From NCBI RefSeq assembly GCF_011516645.4, contig NZ_CP088285.1, positions 4,544,501-4,608,500 on the forward strand: a stretch of 64,000 nt of DNA, written 5' to 3'. The position numbers and the translations under genes are program-made. This document shows positions 10,088-20,066 of the stretch, one piece after another (within the stretch, counting starts at the first letter, position 1; each line of letters starts with the position of its first letter). The notes below the pieces were generated by a model. That model did not search any database and was not told the DNA's origin. It saw only the letters and a program-made list of their open reading frames with translations. Source of the stretch: Bradyrhizobium septentrionale. Lineage in GTDB: Bacteria > Pseudomonadota > Alphaproteobacteria > Rhizobiales > Xanthobacteraceae.

Positions 10088-10354
10088 TCACGGGCAATCC
10101 GGAAGACTAAGAAGATTGTCGGGAAGAAAACGATTGTTCTCGGTATTGAGGTACTCGCGACCATCGTGTTTTTTGACGGTCACCTTGACCGTCTTGCCCT
10201 GCTCAGTGACCTCATAAGCGCTTTTGTCGCGTCTGACGTTTGCAATGGCTGTTTCTTCCGTGTCTTGCCATCCTGAACCACCGACTGCTTGAATGCGCCG
10301 ATGGCGGTCTTGATGGTTAGGCAGCCTGGCAATGCAGGTAATGCGGCGAGTCAT
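10088..10354 (-). CDS. DUF3892-family small protein
   Basis: An 88-residue intact protein from ATG 10354. The start MTRRITCIARLPNHQD, the central IQAVGGSGWQDTEETAI and the end FLPDNLLSLPDCP match the DUF3892 pattern: a basic N-terminus, a GG-x-W turn, a middle beta-rich part and a terminal NLLSLPxC. The function of the family is unknown; members are common on mobile and phage-like segments. An upstream minus-strand frame ends in an ATGA overlap at 10354-10351, suggesting a translationally coupled upstream gene now damaged. Confidence 0.75.
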   Translation of the reverse strand: MTRRITCIARLPNHQDRHRRIQAVGGSGWQDTEETAIANVRRDKSAYEVTEQGKTVKVTVKKHDGREYLNTENNRFLPDNLLSLPDCP

Positions 10355-10442
10355 GGCTCACTCCGATTCGTCTCCAGCGGCGGAACGGCATCCAGCAAAT
10401 CCCCAATCAACCAAGCGAGGATACACAAACTGGGGAGCAGCC

Positions 10443-10622
10443 TTATGGCCCGACGGGCGTCATTATTATCCGGACCAGCAGGACGGCGCTTAAGACCGCA
10501 AGGCCAATACAAATGCGGCCAAGGTTGAATAAGAACGGAAGTGTGATCGTTCGAACATGCCACGCTCCTCTTGTCCTTGACGCGAGCGGGTACCGCTCCT
10601 GCATTTGTATCCTAAACTCCAT
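10443..10622 (-). CDS. Possible small membrane protein
   Basis: A 59-residue frame from ATG 10622 ends in one clear transmembrane segment (ICIGLAVLSAVLLVRIIM). A second hydrophobic stretch (LLPSLCILAWLIGDLL) follows in another frame and runs to the DUF3892 start. The original product was therefore probably a two-helix membrane protein broken by a frameshift near 10450. Unknown family. Confidence 0.35.
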   Translation of the reverse strand: MEFRIQMQERYPLASRTRGAWHVRTITLPFLFNLGRICIGLAVLSAVLLVRIIMTPVGP

Positions 10623-12022
10623 GCCGCGAGTTCTTTCTTTAGGCGTGCAAGCTTGGCGACCCCGGCTTCGGGATCGCGGCCTCTCACCTGGCGCTTTAGC
10701 TCTCCCGCGTCGCGACAAGGTCTCGTCTGAGAATGCCGACCCGTTTGTTGAGCGCGTGGCGCAACGCATTGCCCTCACATACCAGCAGACCGCTTGGACA
10801 TACAATCCATCATGACCCGTTGAATCTGGACTAGTGTCATACTTTCGATCTGGGCAATGCGCTTCTTAACTCCGGCACGCAAGTTGGTAGTCTTTTTAGA
10901 CATCGAACAGAGTCCTGATGCTCCACTGGACAGCCCGAAAAGCTAACGGCGGTTCACCGTACAGCACCAACATTGGATCAGGCTCCTACCTATTCTAGGG
11001 GGCGCCGGCCGCCCGGATCGCGGTCGGCACCCGGCGCATACTCCTCCATTCTTCAAGTCAGAGGGACAAGCAGGACTCGATCGCGCCGGGGCGGGATGAC
11101 AACCGAAGGACGGCTCACGCCATTTAAGGGGCAATCCGTTGTGCGGGTGAGCCTTGGTGTATGTCGTCCGGCAACGTCGTCGCCAAGGCTCTCACGTCCT
11201 CAGCGAATAGGCGTCTCTCCCGCGGGACCCTGGGGGCTTGGGGCAGCTCAAAAATACCGCAACCCCGTAGGATCCCGCATTGCCAAGCCTCCAATAGAGC
11301 AGCATGTTTCGTCTGGGATTCATTGGAGGGAGAACCGTAGTGATCTCGCAAGCGGACGTCGGAGCGGTCGGCCAATCATTCAGCCGTGCCGGACGATAGA
11401 AGAGCTGAGGCCGTTGCCGCGGAAATGAACGGCGCCGGGTTTAAGAATGTTGCGATCGGGGACACAAGCCGGCCCGCGAAATGAACAGTCGGTGAGCAGT
11501 CTTCTCTAGTATGGAATTGCTGCTTGCGAGACAGTGCGCTCTAGCTCTTCTACGGCACGTACAGCGCCCTTGGTTGACGGAAAGAAATGCGTCGGTGAGT
11601 GCGTCGATCTCGCCGTTCCAGCCATCGGCCGCGGGCTCGCGCGGCACGCCGCTGACGGTCACCACCTCGGATAGCTTGGGCACCTTGCCCACCGGCGCCG
11701 CGGTCAGACTCATCCACTGATAGGACCGATCCCTCGGGATCACCGAGCGCACGGCCGATGAAGGAGCAAAGCTTGCAGCCGTCTGGCGCTCTCCGCTTCT
11801 GTTGCCGTCTGCCGACCAGGGTGATCTGGTTGCTCTCGCTGTGGGTACGGTTTCGCTGTGGGGGACGGCCTGGGAGCACGACACGGGATACCGCGCGCAA
11901 TTCGGGCGCGTGCGAACTGTCGATGATCTGTTGGTAGGTGAGGAGTTCGAGCGCCGCCAGACAGAGTGCGACCTACTCGATCTGGTACGAAACAACTACG
12001 GCTTAAAGAAAGGAGTAGCCAC
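10623..12022. other. 1.4-kb region without a supported gene
   Basis: Open frames here lack start signals and motifs. A minus-strand piece near 11700-11560 (SGVPREPAADGWNGEIDAL) reads like real protein but has no boundaries that make sense, so it is most likely a gene fragment. No RNA gene was recognised. Confidence 0.45.
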
Positions 12023-12214
12023 ATGCTGTTCTTTGTCGATCTCGCCCTCGCGCCTCTGCAGTTCATGGCCTCGTTTTGCGACGAGATGGTGAGGCCGCTG
12101 ACGCGATCGGTGCGCCCTGCCATCGCGGGCCCGGCCCAGATAATTCCTATCACCCCAGAGCGTCGGGCGCGCCGGAAGCGGAAGATTCTGCGTCGCCTGC
12201 AGCTCGGCTATTAA
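12023..12214 (+). CDS. 63-residue hypothetical protein
   Basis: ATG 12023 follows AAAGGAGTAGCCAC, a strong ribosome-binding site. The product has an amphipathic, partly hydrophobic N-terminus (MLFFVDLALAPLQFMASF) and a very basic C-terminus (RRARRKRKILRRLQLGY). This could mark a membrane-associated or nucleic-acid-binding peptide. It stops about 35 bp before the IS256 left end. No named family. Confidence 0.6.
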   Translation: MLFFVDLALAPLQFMASFCDEMVRPLTRSVRPAIAGPAQIIPITPERRARRKRKILRRLQLGY

Positions 12215-13455
12215 GGAGGCTGCGCTGATGACCGTGGGGATGTCCCGATTGGTGTTGAACTAGGTCGGGCCGACGTTGCCGGAATGAATGTTACGCGGCC
12301 CTCGAGACGTGGGCAACGGGCTTGATCGTCATGCGATCGTGGCGAGCTTGAAGGGCCGCACGTAGAACCGACAATTGCTTATGCGCCTTCAATCGTCGAA
12401 AGCCCTTGTTGGCCTCGATCATGCCGGCCGCGACCCATCGCAAGGCCATACCGGCATCCCGGCAGCGTTCGGCGTTGCGCGTGACGCGGCGAATGGTGCC
12501 CATCATGTTCTCGGCGATGTTGGTCCAGGCGAGCGATCGCCGAAGCTCCTTCGGCCGCTTCAACCGGACGACAGTCAGGATTTCGTCGAGGCCTTCGAGG
12601 ATGCTGGCCGCTACGCCGGGCCATTGCTGGTCGCGTCGACGCGCGAGATTGCGGATCAATTTTTCAGCCTTGTCGGCGTCATCGAGCTCCCAGGCCTGGC
12701 GCAGCACCCGACGGGTGGCCGCATGATGCTCTTTCGGCAGGCGTTCCATGATGTTGCGCGCCTTGTGGATCTGGCAGCGCTGGATCGCAGCGGCCGAACC
12801 GAAGGTGCGGCGGATCGCCTTCGACAACGCTTTTGCGCCGTCGGCGATGAACAGTCTTGGCACCGTCGGGTCGAGCGTAAGCGCTGTTTTCAGGCCACAG
12901 CTTTGAGGTCGTGACGGCAATAGGCCCACGGCAGCAGGTGATCGATCTCGTTATTCGGATGACCGTTGACGATCCTGGTGAGCGCGTCGGTCAAGTAGGC
13001 AAGCGGATCGACATCGTTCAGCTTACAGGTTTCGACCAGGGAGGCGATGATAGCCCAGTGCTCGGCACCACCGTCGGAGCCTGCGAACAGCGCATTTTTC
13101 CGGTTGAGCGTGATCGGACGGATCGAGCGCTCTACGGCGTTGTTGTCGAGCTCGATACGGCCATCATCGATAAAGCGCGTCAGGCCCTCCCAGCGTGAGA
13201 GCGCATAGCGGATGGCGTCGGCCAGCTTGCCCTTTTGGCTGATCAACGCGAGCTTTGCGCGGAGCCACTGCTCGAAGGCTTCCGCCAGCGGTCGGCTTTT
13301 CTGTTGCCGAACGAGACAGCGCTCCTCGGCGCTACGGCCACGGATGTCCTTCTCGATGGCATAGAACTCGGCGATATGCTTGAGCGCCTCGCCCGCAATG
13401 GGCGCGGGACCGGGGGCGGCGAGTTCGTAGAAGTTACGCCGCATGTGGGACCAGC

Positions 13456-15465
13456 TTGCGTCAGGATAAGTCCTGGAAAGGAGGAAGAATGTGACCTGAA
13501 ACCTTTCAACGTGACCCAGAGGGTTCGACGCCCTCGCGGCAAAGGCGGAGCCCGCCAGCCGGAAGCGAGTCTTGCATGGGTGACGGCAACGTCATTCGTG
13601 AAGCGTAGACAGCGGGTACTGAAGCCCTGTGGCAGCCTCGAAATCATGGTCGTGCTGAAGCCTTCGCCGTGTTGGATCCGGGGGCAGCACTGGGAAAGCC
13701 GCTATGGTCAGGCTTACCGGTTCGGCCGGGGTCTCAGAGCAGGGCAAAGGTACGGGATGGGCCACCAGGAAACCTGAGAGGTCCCGTTTGTGTCCACATG
13801 AATCGGCCGGACAGGAGCACCGGCCTGAACAATGCTCCGGGCCCGATGACCGACTTGGCGAACATCGGGAGCGCAGACGCGAACACGAAACACCAAGGCA
13901 TGTGGAATCCCGAGGCGAAGACATAAGCTGACGGACATGCGCGGCGGGAAGTCGTAGCGGCTTCGTAGTACCGAGGAAGGCGGGGAACTGGGCTCACCGG
14001 GACCCGCTGGAGGGAAGGGAGCCGTCACGCGTTAAGACCCATTGACGAGAAACACGGGAGGGAACCCTGAGTCCCGCAAACCTGTCCACGAAACGACAAT
14101 GGATAGCCGATCTGGCGAGGCAACATCCCGAGCGGGTGCTGACCGCGCTGCATCACCTGATCGACCGTGAATGGATGCTCGAGGCTTATCGTCTGACGCG
14201 CAAGGATGGCGCGCCCGGCGTCGACGGCATGATGGCGACGGACTATGAGGCGAACTTGGAGGTCAATCTTGATGATCTCCTGGCGCGCATCAAATCCGGC
14301 CGTTACATCGCGCCGCCGGTGCGACGGCACTACATCCCCAAGGCGGATGGCACGGAACGGCCGCTGGGCATCCCGACACTGGAAGACAAGGTGGCGCAGC
14401 GGGCGATTCTCCTGCTGCTAGAGCCGATCTACGAGACGGACTTCTTGCCGTGCTCGTACGGGTTCCGATCGGGACGATCGGCCCATGACGCCCTGCACGC
14501 TCTACGTACCGGGTTCATGGAACAAGGGCTGCGCTGGGTGGTGGACGTCGATATCTCGAAATACTTCGACACCATCGACCACGCACACTTGCGCCGATTC
14601 CTCGACCAGCGAGTCACGGACGGTGTCGTCCGGAGGATGATTGATAAATGGCTGAAGGCGGGGGTGCTCGAAAAGGGCATCCTGCGCCGCACGACTGTTG
14701 GAACGCCCCAAGGCGGCGTGATCTCGCCACTGCTTGCAAACATCTACCTGCATTATGTGCTGGACGAATGGTTCGAGCAGGTGGCGCGACCGCGGCTCAA
14801 GGGGCGGTGCCAACTGGTTCGATACGCTGATGATGCGGTGATTGCCTTTGAGGACCACCTGTCCGGCAAGCGATTGCTGAACGTGTTGGCCAAGCGGCTT
14901 GATCGGTATGGGCTTCAACTCCATCCGACCAAGACTCGCTTCGTAGACTTCCGGTTCAAACGCCCAGGCGGGCGTCATCCTGCGACGGCGGGGACCACGT
15001 TCAACTTCCTTGGCTTCACCCACGTGTGGGGTCTGTCGAGGCAAGGCAAGAATGTCGTCCGTCAGATAACGGCAAAAGACCGTTACGCACGCGCGCTGGC
15101 TTCTGTGATGGAATGGTGTCGGCAAAACCTGCACTGTTCGTTCAGGGAGCAGCACGCCCATCTGTCACGGGTAATCCGGGGGCACTGCGCCTACTACGGC
15201 ATCTCCGGAAACGGCCGACGCATCAGATGGTACCACCACCAAGTCACGCGGATATGGAGGAAATGGCTCGCACGGCGTGGCCGCCACAGCAATCTGCCGT
15301 GGACGCGCTTCCGGGCCATGCTCGCGCGATACCCACTGCCAACAGCCAAGATCGTCCACCAATATGCTGCCGTCTCGTGAGCGAAGCTTGCGCGTGAAGA
15401 ACCGGATGCGGGTAATCCGCTCGTCCGGGTCTGTGAGGGGCGGGGATGGCAACACCCCCGCCTAC
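13456..15465 (+). mobile_element. Group II intron A with reverse transcriptase
   Basis: A ribozyme-type retroelement on the strand opposite to tnpC. The 5' end lies near TTGCGTCAGG at 13456 (consensus GTGYG) and the 3' end near CCGCCTAC at 15465; both are uncertain by a few bases. A domain V-like hairpin lies at 15399-15431 (GAACCGGATGCGGG, then GTCCGGGTC) and a domain VI-like stem follows (GGCGGGG with CCCCGCC). The domain V triad reads AAC instead of the usual AGC, and its pairing partner has G instead of T. This may impair splicing. Confidence 0.8.
14136..15380 (+). CDS. Group II intron reverse transcriptase/maturase (intron A)
   Basis: A 414-residue intron-encoded protein. RT blocks are complete: GAPGVDGMMATDYE, RRHYIPKADGTERPLGIP, PCSYGFRSGRSAHDALHAL, VVDVDISKYFDTIDH, TPQGGVISPLLANI and the catalytic RYADDAVIAF. 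The maturase region ends IWRKWLARRGRHSNL; no HNH endonuclease is seen. The chosen GTG 14136 shortens the N-terminus. A CTG at 14067, preceded by GGGAGGGAAC, opens the same frame 23 codons earlier, and this could be a mutated or non-standard start. The protein would bind the intron RNA for splicing and retrohoming. Confidence 0.9.
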   Translation: MLTALHHLIDREWMLEAYRLTRKDGAPGVDGMMATDYEANLEVNLDDLLARIKSGRYIAPPVRRHYIPKADGTERPLGIPTLEDKVAQRAILLLLEPIYETDFLPCSYGFRSGRSAHDALHALRTGFMEQGLRWVVDVDISKYFDTIDHAHLRRFLDQRVTDGVVRRMIDKWLKAGVLEKGILRRTTVGTPQGGVISPLLANIYLHYVLDEWFEQVARPRLKGRCQLVRYADDAVIAFEDHLSGKRLLNVLAKRLDRYGLQLHPTKTRFVDFRFKRPGGRHPATAGTTFNFLGFTHVWGLSRQGKNVVRQITAKDRYARALASVMEWCRQNLHCSFREQHAHLSRVIRGHCAYYGISGNGRRIRWYHHQVTRIWRKWLARRGRHSNLPWTRFRAMLARYPLPTAKIVHQYAAVS

Positions 15466-16505
15466 TCGGCAGAATGCAAGCTGAACGTCGCCACGCTCGG
15501 CCAGCTTGCCATAGCCAGCATAGCCATCGACCTGCAGGATCCCCTTGAAGCCTGCCAGATGCGCGATCGGTCGGTCGGCCTTGCGATCGGGGGCATAGAC
15601 ATAAACGACGCTCGGCGGATCGGCACCGCCCCATGGCCGGTCGTCCGCCGCATAGGCCCAGAGCTGGCCGGTCTTGGTACGCCCACGGCCAGGATCGAGC
15701 ACCGGCATCGTTGTCTCGTCGGCGAACAGCTTTGGCCGTCGCCTGAGCTTGCCGAGGAGGCGCTCATGCAACGGACGCAGGTGGAAGGCTGCTTGTCCCA
15801 CCCAGTCCGCCAGCGTCGAACGATCGAGCTCAATGCCCTGGCGGGCGTAAATCTGAGCCTGCCGATAGAGCGGCAGGTGATCGGCATATTTGGACACCAG
15901 AACCTGGGCGACGGTTGCTTCGGTCGGCAGTCCGCCCTCGATCAACCGGGCCGGGGCCGGCGCCTGCATGACACCGTCCTCGCAAGCGCGGCAGGCGTAT
16001 TTGGGACGCCGGGTAACGAGGATCCGGAACTGCGCCGGGACCAGGTCCAGCCGCTCGCTTCTATCCTCGCCGATCCGATGTAACTCGCCCTGGCAGCAGG
16101 GACAGGTCTTGTCCTCGATGTCGACGACGACTTCGATCCGCGGCAGGTGCGCCGGCAAGGCGCCACGGTTGACGCGGCGCCTACCGGCTTGCACCTCACG
16201 GCCTTCAGGTGCGCTGACGTCCTGCGCCGTCTCGCCGTACGCTGCCACCTGCTCGACGTCTTCTAGGCCCAGCAGCATCTGATCTTCAGGCAGCGTCTCT
16301 GCCCGCCGGCCAAACCGATGCCGCTGCAATTCCTTGATGATCTGACGCAGCCGTTCGCTCTCGCACCGCTCCGCAAGCAGCATCGCTTTCAGCGTCTCGG
16401 GATCGTCAGGCAGGGCGTCGCTCACACCCAATTCAGAGCATATTCGCCGCCAACTGGCGACGCGTCCGACGCTCCTGATTCACTTCGCCGCAGCACCGCC
16501 AACAA

Positions 16506-16862
16506 CTATCCCGCTTGTGTTGGCGCCGGCGTCGCCCGTGCTTCATGCACAAGCCGCCAGTCGAGCCCCTCCAGCAGCGCCGACAATTGCGCCGCCGACA
16601 GACGCATCACACCGTCCTCGATCTTCGGCCAGCGGAAGATTCCATCCTCCAGCCTCTTGGCGAACAGACACAAACCCGTTCCGTCCCAGAACACCAGCTT
16701 GATCCGATCCGCCCGCTTGGCCCTGAACACATAGACAGCTCCCGAGAATGGGTCAGCCCCCATGCTCTCGCGCACCAGGGTAGCAAGCCCCTCCATTCCC
16801 TTGCGGAAGTCTACCGGTTTAGTCGCCACCATCACCCGGACCGCACCCGACGGACCGATCAC
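16506..16862 (-). CDS. IS66 accessory protein TnpB
   Basis: A 118-residue protein with the typical IS66 TnpB (Orf2) pattern: VATKPVDFRKGMEGLATLV, DPFSGAVYVFRAKRADRIK and FWDGTGLCLFAKRLEDG. It overlaps the end of tnpA by 4 bp and is intact. TnpB is required for transposition of IS66 elements, but its biochemical activity is not established. Confidence 0.92.
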   Translation of the reverse strand: MIGPSGAVRVMVATKPVDFRKGMEGLATLVRESMGADPFSGAVYVFRAKRADRIKLVFWDGTGLCLFAKRLEDGIFRWPKIEDGVMRLSAAQLSALLEGLDWRLVHEARATPAPTQAG

Positions 16863-17296
16863 TGGCTCGCCTTCAGCGCCTGGACGATCGACGCAATCAT
16901 TGTTGGGTCGGCACCACGACCGGCCCGGATCGTGATGCCGTCAACTTCGATCTCGATGATCCCGGAATCCGTCTTGGCCTTGCAGCGCACCGCTTTGCGC
17001 TCACGGCCAAGAGCGGGCGCCGGCACTACGGCATCCACCACCGCCGGCACAAACTGTACTTCTTCCACTTCGGAATGACCGCCCGCAGCTTCTCGCAACT
17101 GACGGCGCCAGCCAAACAACTGCTGCGGCGACAATCCATGCCGTCGCGCTACCGAACAGACTGAGTCGCCGCTCGCAACGATCTCCGCAACAATCCGCGC
17201 CTTGTCCTCGTCGCTCCACTTCCGCCGACGGCCGGCTCCAGTGAAGACCTCAAGCCGCCTCACCGGCTCCGTGATAGCACTATGCACTGTGTCCAT
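16859..17296 (-). CDS. IS66 accessory protein TnpA
   Basis: A 145-residue protein. The N-terminal helix-turn-helix (WSDEDKARIVAEIVASGD, then SVARRHGLSPQQLFGWRRQ) is typical of IS66 TnpA and related to OrfA of IS3. The C-terminal part is the conserved small domain (GIIEIEVDGITIRAGRGAD). The ATG lies about 80 bp inside the right end of the element. Intact. Confidence 0.92.
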   Translation of the reverse strand: MDTVHSAITEPVRRLEVFTGAGRRRKWSDEDKARIVAEIVASGDSVCSVARRHGLSPQQLFGWRRQLREAAGGHSEVEEVQFVPAVVDAVVPAPALGRERKAVRCKAKTDSGIIEIEVDGITIRAGRGADPTMIASIVQALKASQ

Positions 17297-18183
17297 TCTA
17301 AGCCTAACGGTTCAAACAAACCGCAGACTCGCAGATCGCCCCGTCAACCGGTAGGTGGCCGCTGAACAGCGCTTACGGTCGAGCCCGCGCGAGACCAGGT
17401 TGTCCAGCAGGGCCTGAACCGTTGCGGCATTCTGGGTCGCCCCTTCCACCAGCGCCAGCGGATGCTTGTTGCCTTCGCCGTCAACTCCGATCGCGGCGAC
17501 CAGCACGAGATCGTCGCCGAGATGCAGCCCGTCGATTTGGACCACCAGAAGGTCGAGCGCGGACTGATCGGCAGCCATGAAGTCAGCCAGCCGCGCCGCC
17601 GACAGCGCTACGAATCTCCGCGAGGCCGCCGACTTCGAAACCCCCGATCCGGGCGGTGCCGGCACGTCACCTTCGGGCAGCCGGACGGCGCGGCCGAACC
17701 GGCGCGTCGACACATTGATCAGCATCAGGTTCATCGCCCAGCGACCGAGCCAATCCTCCTGCGCCGCCGTTTCCCAGCTCGGGATCGTGACCTCGCGGCC
17801 ATCCACGCCCCGGACCCGCGGGCGCTCGACCTCGATCTTGCCGCCGTGGAAACCGATCCGTCCCCGCGTTCGGCCCCAACGGTGCGCCCGCCGCGCCGCA
17901 TCGCGACCGTGGCGCGGCCCGCAGGCCGCCGTCACATCCGTCTCCATCATCGTGCCGAGCGCCTCGATCCCTGCCGCAAGGCAGAACCGATCGAAGCTCG
18001 CCCGCACTTCTGCAAACGCTTCGTCCAACAGCCCCGGTCGCCGGCGAACCAGCCGGTGTGATATCTCTCGTCATGGCGTTGCTCTCCTTTGTGGAATCAG
18101 CACCCCGAGCCTACCGGCTCAAGGTGGGCAACGCCGACCTCTTCAGAAATTCAACAGAACCCGGGAGTACGTCATGAAAGCTG

Positions 18184-20053
18184 ATGCGCGCCTATGAGTG
18201 AGAGTCTCATCTGATCAAAGCCGTAGCGGGCAGATCAGGACCGAGTCTTGCGGGCGTCGCGGTAACGCGGCGTCTGAAGTGTAGACAGGGGCCATGTGGG
18301 GTGCGGGATTGAGCCACGAAATGCTGAATGTCACGGAGGCCGAGTGTGTTCCCGACCACGAAGGCAGAATGTGCGCCGTCGCTAAGCGAGACGGTGATGC
18401 TCCGTCGGGGTCGAAGGCCGGATCACGCATGGAAAGCACGCATCGGAACATGAGAGGCCCGACCGGGTCCGCCGGAATGATCCCCGGTGGGGGATGGCGG
18501 CAAGGCAACGCCGGAGCCGCCATCCGAGCTGAGGTCGGGAGTCGGACTGGGTTATATTACCGATGAAGCCGTCGAAGGAAACGAGACGGGCTGAGGGAAG
18601 GAGCCAGCTCGAGAGGAGCCCAAACGAGAGGGACAAGGACCGGACACAGAGCCGGGGTGCCTTGCCGCCCAACCTCGCGAGGGTGAACGCAGCGGCCCGC
18701 AAGGCCGCCCGTACCCAATTCACGGCTCTGCTGCATCACGTGAATGTCGAAGCGCTCGAACGAGCGTTCCGGCGTCAGAAGCGGCGGGCAAGCGCGGGGG
18801 TCGATGGGATCACGGTGACGGATTACGAACAGAACCTAGTGAGCAATCTCGAGGAGCTCTGTCAACGAATCCACACCAACCGATACCGGCCGCAGCCGGT
18901 CAGGCGTGTACATATCCCGAAGGCAGATGGTGGACGGCGTCCACTCGGCGTGCCAACGCTGGAAGACAAAATCGTTCAAGGCGCGGTCGCCGAGGTGCTG
19001 AGCAGCATCTACGAAGTCGACTTCATGGGGTTCTCCTACGGCTTTCGGCCGGGGCGTAACCCACATCAGGCTCTCTCAGCATTGCATACAGCGATCATGA
19101 GCCAGTACGTGAACTGGGTGCTCGATGCCGACATTCGCAACTTCTACGACTCGATTGATCACGAGTGGCTGATGCGGATGGTGGCGCACAGGATTGCCGA
19201 CCCTCGGATCCTCCGGCTCATTCGGATGTGGCTCGAGGCCGGTACCCTTGAGAGCGGAGAATGGTACGAAACGGACAAGGGGACACCGCAAGGGGCGGGC
19301 ATCAGCCCGTGCCTCGCCAACATCGTCTTGCACTACGCCCTCGATCTCTGGGTGCATCAATGGCGCCGTCGGCACGCGAGCGGTCGGGTATCGATCGTGA
19401 GGTATGCCGATGACTTCGTGATGGGCTTCGAACGGCTGGCGGATGCCCGACGCATGATGGCAGACCTCAAGGAGCGACTGGCGCGCTTCGGCCTGGCACT
19501 CCACGAGGACAAGACGCGGCTCATCGAGTTCGGCCGTTTACCGGCCATGGCTCGACGACAACGCGGCGCACGGCGTCTAGATACATTCGCCTTCCTCGGC
19601 CTCACCCACTACTCTGGGTGGACCAGGGACGGCAGATTTATCGTAAAACGCAAAACGCAGAGCAAACGCATGACGCGAAAGCTGAAGGCGTTGCGGCAGG
19701 AAGCGTGGCAGATCATGCATGCCCCGATGGCGACACAGCATCGCTGGTACTCCAGCGTGCTGCGCGGCCACTACGGCTACTATGGCGTCCCACACAACTG
19801 GCGCGCTCTCAACGGATTCCTACAGGAGGTCCGGCGCATCTGGTTCACCTGCCTCAGGCGGCGGAGCCAGAAGAACCGGGACAAGGGCTGGGACTGGTTT
19901 GAGACTGTGGAAGCGCGTTTTCCCTTACCCCGGGCACGTGTCGTTCACTCATGGGCGTAGGAGCAAACCGATGCGGGTGACTCTCGAGAAGAGCCGGGTG
20001 CGGGAAATCTGCATGCCCGGATCTGTGAGGGCGAAGCCGAATGGCTTAGCTAC
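18184..20053 (+). mobile_element. Group II intron B with reverse transcriptase
   Basis: The 3' end is well placed at GCTTAGCTAC (20053), after a domain V hairpin with AGC at 19992-19994 (GAGCCGGGTGCGGG, then GCCCGGATC) and a small domain VI stem. The 5' end is near GCGCGCCTATG at 18184-18190 and is uncertain. The intron lies directly after the IS256 right end, and the exon that follows starts TCGACC 13 bp before a small gene. It therefore interrupts that gene's leader, not its coding sequence. The RT inside is intact. Confidence 0.8.
18563..19960 (+). CDS. Group II intron reverse transcriptase/maturase (intron B)
   Basis: A 465-residue intron-encoded protein with complete RT motifs: SAGVDGITVTDYEQNL, RVHIPKADGGRRPLGVP, GFSYGFRPGRNPHQAL, VLDADIRNFYDSIDHEW, TPQGAGISPCLANI and RYADDFVMGFE. 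The maturase part contains WYSSVLRGHYGYYGVPHNW. No HNH endonuclease domain. It differs clearly from the proteins of introns A and C, so the three introns are separate lineages rather than copies. The start ATG 18563 sits in the leader with little ribosome-binding signal, as often seen for intron-encoded proteins. Confidence 0.92.
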   Translation: MKPSKETRRAEGRSQLERSPNERDKDRTQSRGALPPNLARVNAAARKAARTQFTALLHHVNVEALERAFRRQKRRASAGVDGITVTDYEQNLVSNLEELCQRIHTNRYRPQPVRRVHIPKADGGRRPLGVPTLEDKIVQGAVAEVLSSIYEVDFMGFSYGFRPGRNPHQALSALHTAIMSQYVNWVLDADIRNFYDSIDHEWLMRMVAHRIADPRILRLIRMWLEAGTLESGEWYETDKGTPQGAGISPCLANIVLHYALDLWVHQWRRRHASGRVSIVRYADDFVMGFERLADARRMMADLKERLARFGLALHEDKTRLIEFGRLPAMARRQRGARRLDTFAFLGLTHYSGWTRDGRFIVKRKTQSKRMTRKLKALRQEAWQIMHAPMATQHRWYSSVLRGHYGYYGVPHNWRALNGFLQEVRRIWFTCLRRRSQKNRDKGWDWFETVEARFPLPRARVVHSWA

Positions 20054-20066
20054 TCGACCATCCCCG

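Larger units (their letters stand above)
12890..16431 (-). pseudogene. IS66 TnpC transposase, interrupted by group II intron A
   Basis: The N-terminal part from 16431 carries the leucine-rich start, a zinc-finger-like CPCCQGELHRIGEDR, LFADETTMPVLDPGRG with catalytic Asp, and LQVDGYAGYGKL. It runs to QLAFC at about 15470. The C-terminal part resumes at about 13453 with WSHMRRNFYELA and includes the RIELDNNAVERSIRP glutamate, ending LLPWAYCRHDLKAVA at 12890. The intron is inserted antisense to tnpC, so splicing of its own transcript cannot restore the tnpC mRNA. Confidence 0.88.
12877..17376 (-). mobile_element. IS66-family element inserted in IS256, itself carrying a group II intron
   Basis: A 4500-bp segment with ends beginning GTAAGCGCTGTTTTCAGGCC (left) and GTAAGCGCTGTTCAGCGGCC (right, minus strand). 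It is flanked by a perfect 8-bp target duplication GGTCGAGC at 12869-12876 and 17377-17384, as expected for IS66. Gene order on the minus strand is tnpA, tnpB, tnpC. About 2.0 kb of the length is a group II intron inside tnpC, so the bare element is about 2.5 kb, the usual size. Confidence 0.92.
12291..18028 (-). pseudogene. IS256-family transposase, split by IS66
   Basis: The N-terminal half lies at 18028-17377 (LDEAFAEVRASFDRFCLAAG, GVSKSAASRRFV, DLLVVQIDGLHLGDD) and the C-terminal half at 12876-12291 (RLFIADGAKALSKAIRR, CQIHKARNIMERLP, TNIAENMMGTIRRVTRN). Joined through the GCTCGACC target site they read VSRGLDPTVPRLF. The halves carry the DDE acids in QIDG, IADGAKAL and the NIAENMMG segment. 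An ATG at 18074 is out of frame with the rest by 1 nt. Non-functional. Confidence 0.88.
12248..18165 (-). mobile_element. IS256-family element, shell of a three-level nest
   Basis: The ends are imperfect inverted repeats. Left, about 12248-12286, contains TTGAAC and GGTCGGGCCGACGTTGCC. Right, read on the minus strand from about 18165, contains TTGAAT and GGTCGGCGTTGCC. The single transposase gene is split by an IS66 element at 12877-17376. The IS256 shell is about 1.4 kb, normal for the family. A 1-nt frameshift near the transposase N-terminus also suggests the element died before or after the insertion. Confidence 0.7.

Noticed and set aside
9896..10276. 126-codon plus-strand frame antisense to the DUF3892 gene
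   Set aside because: The second half is the complement of a recognised conserved domain and there is no start signal.
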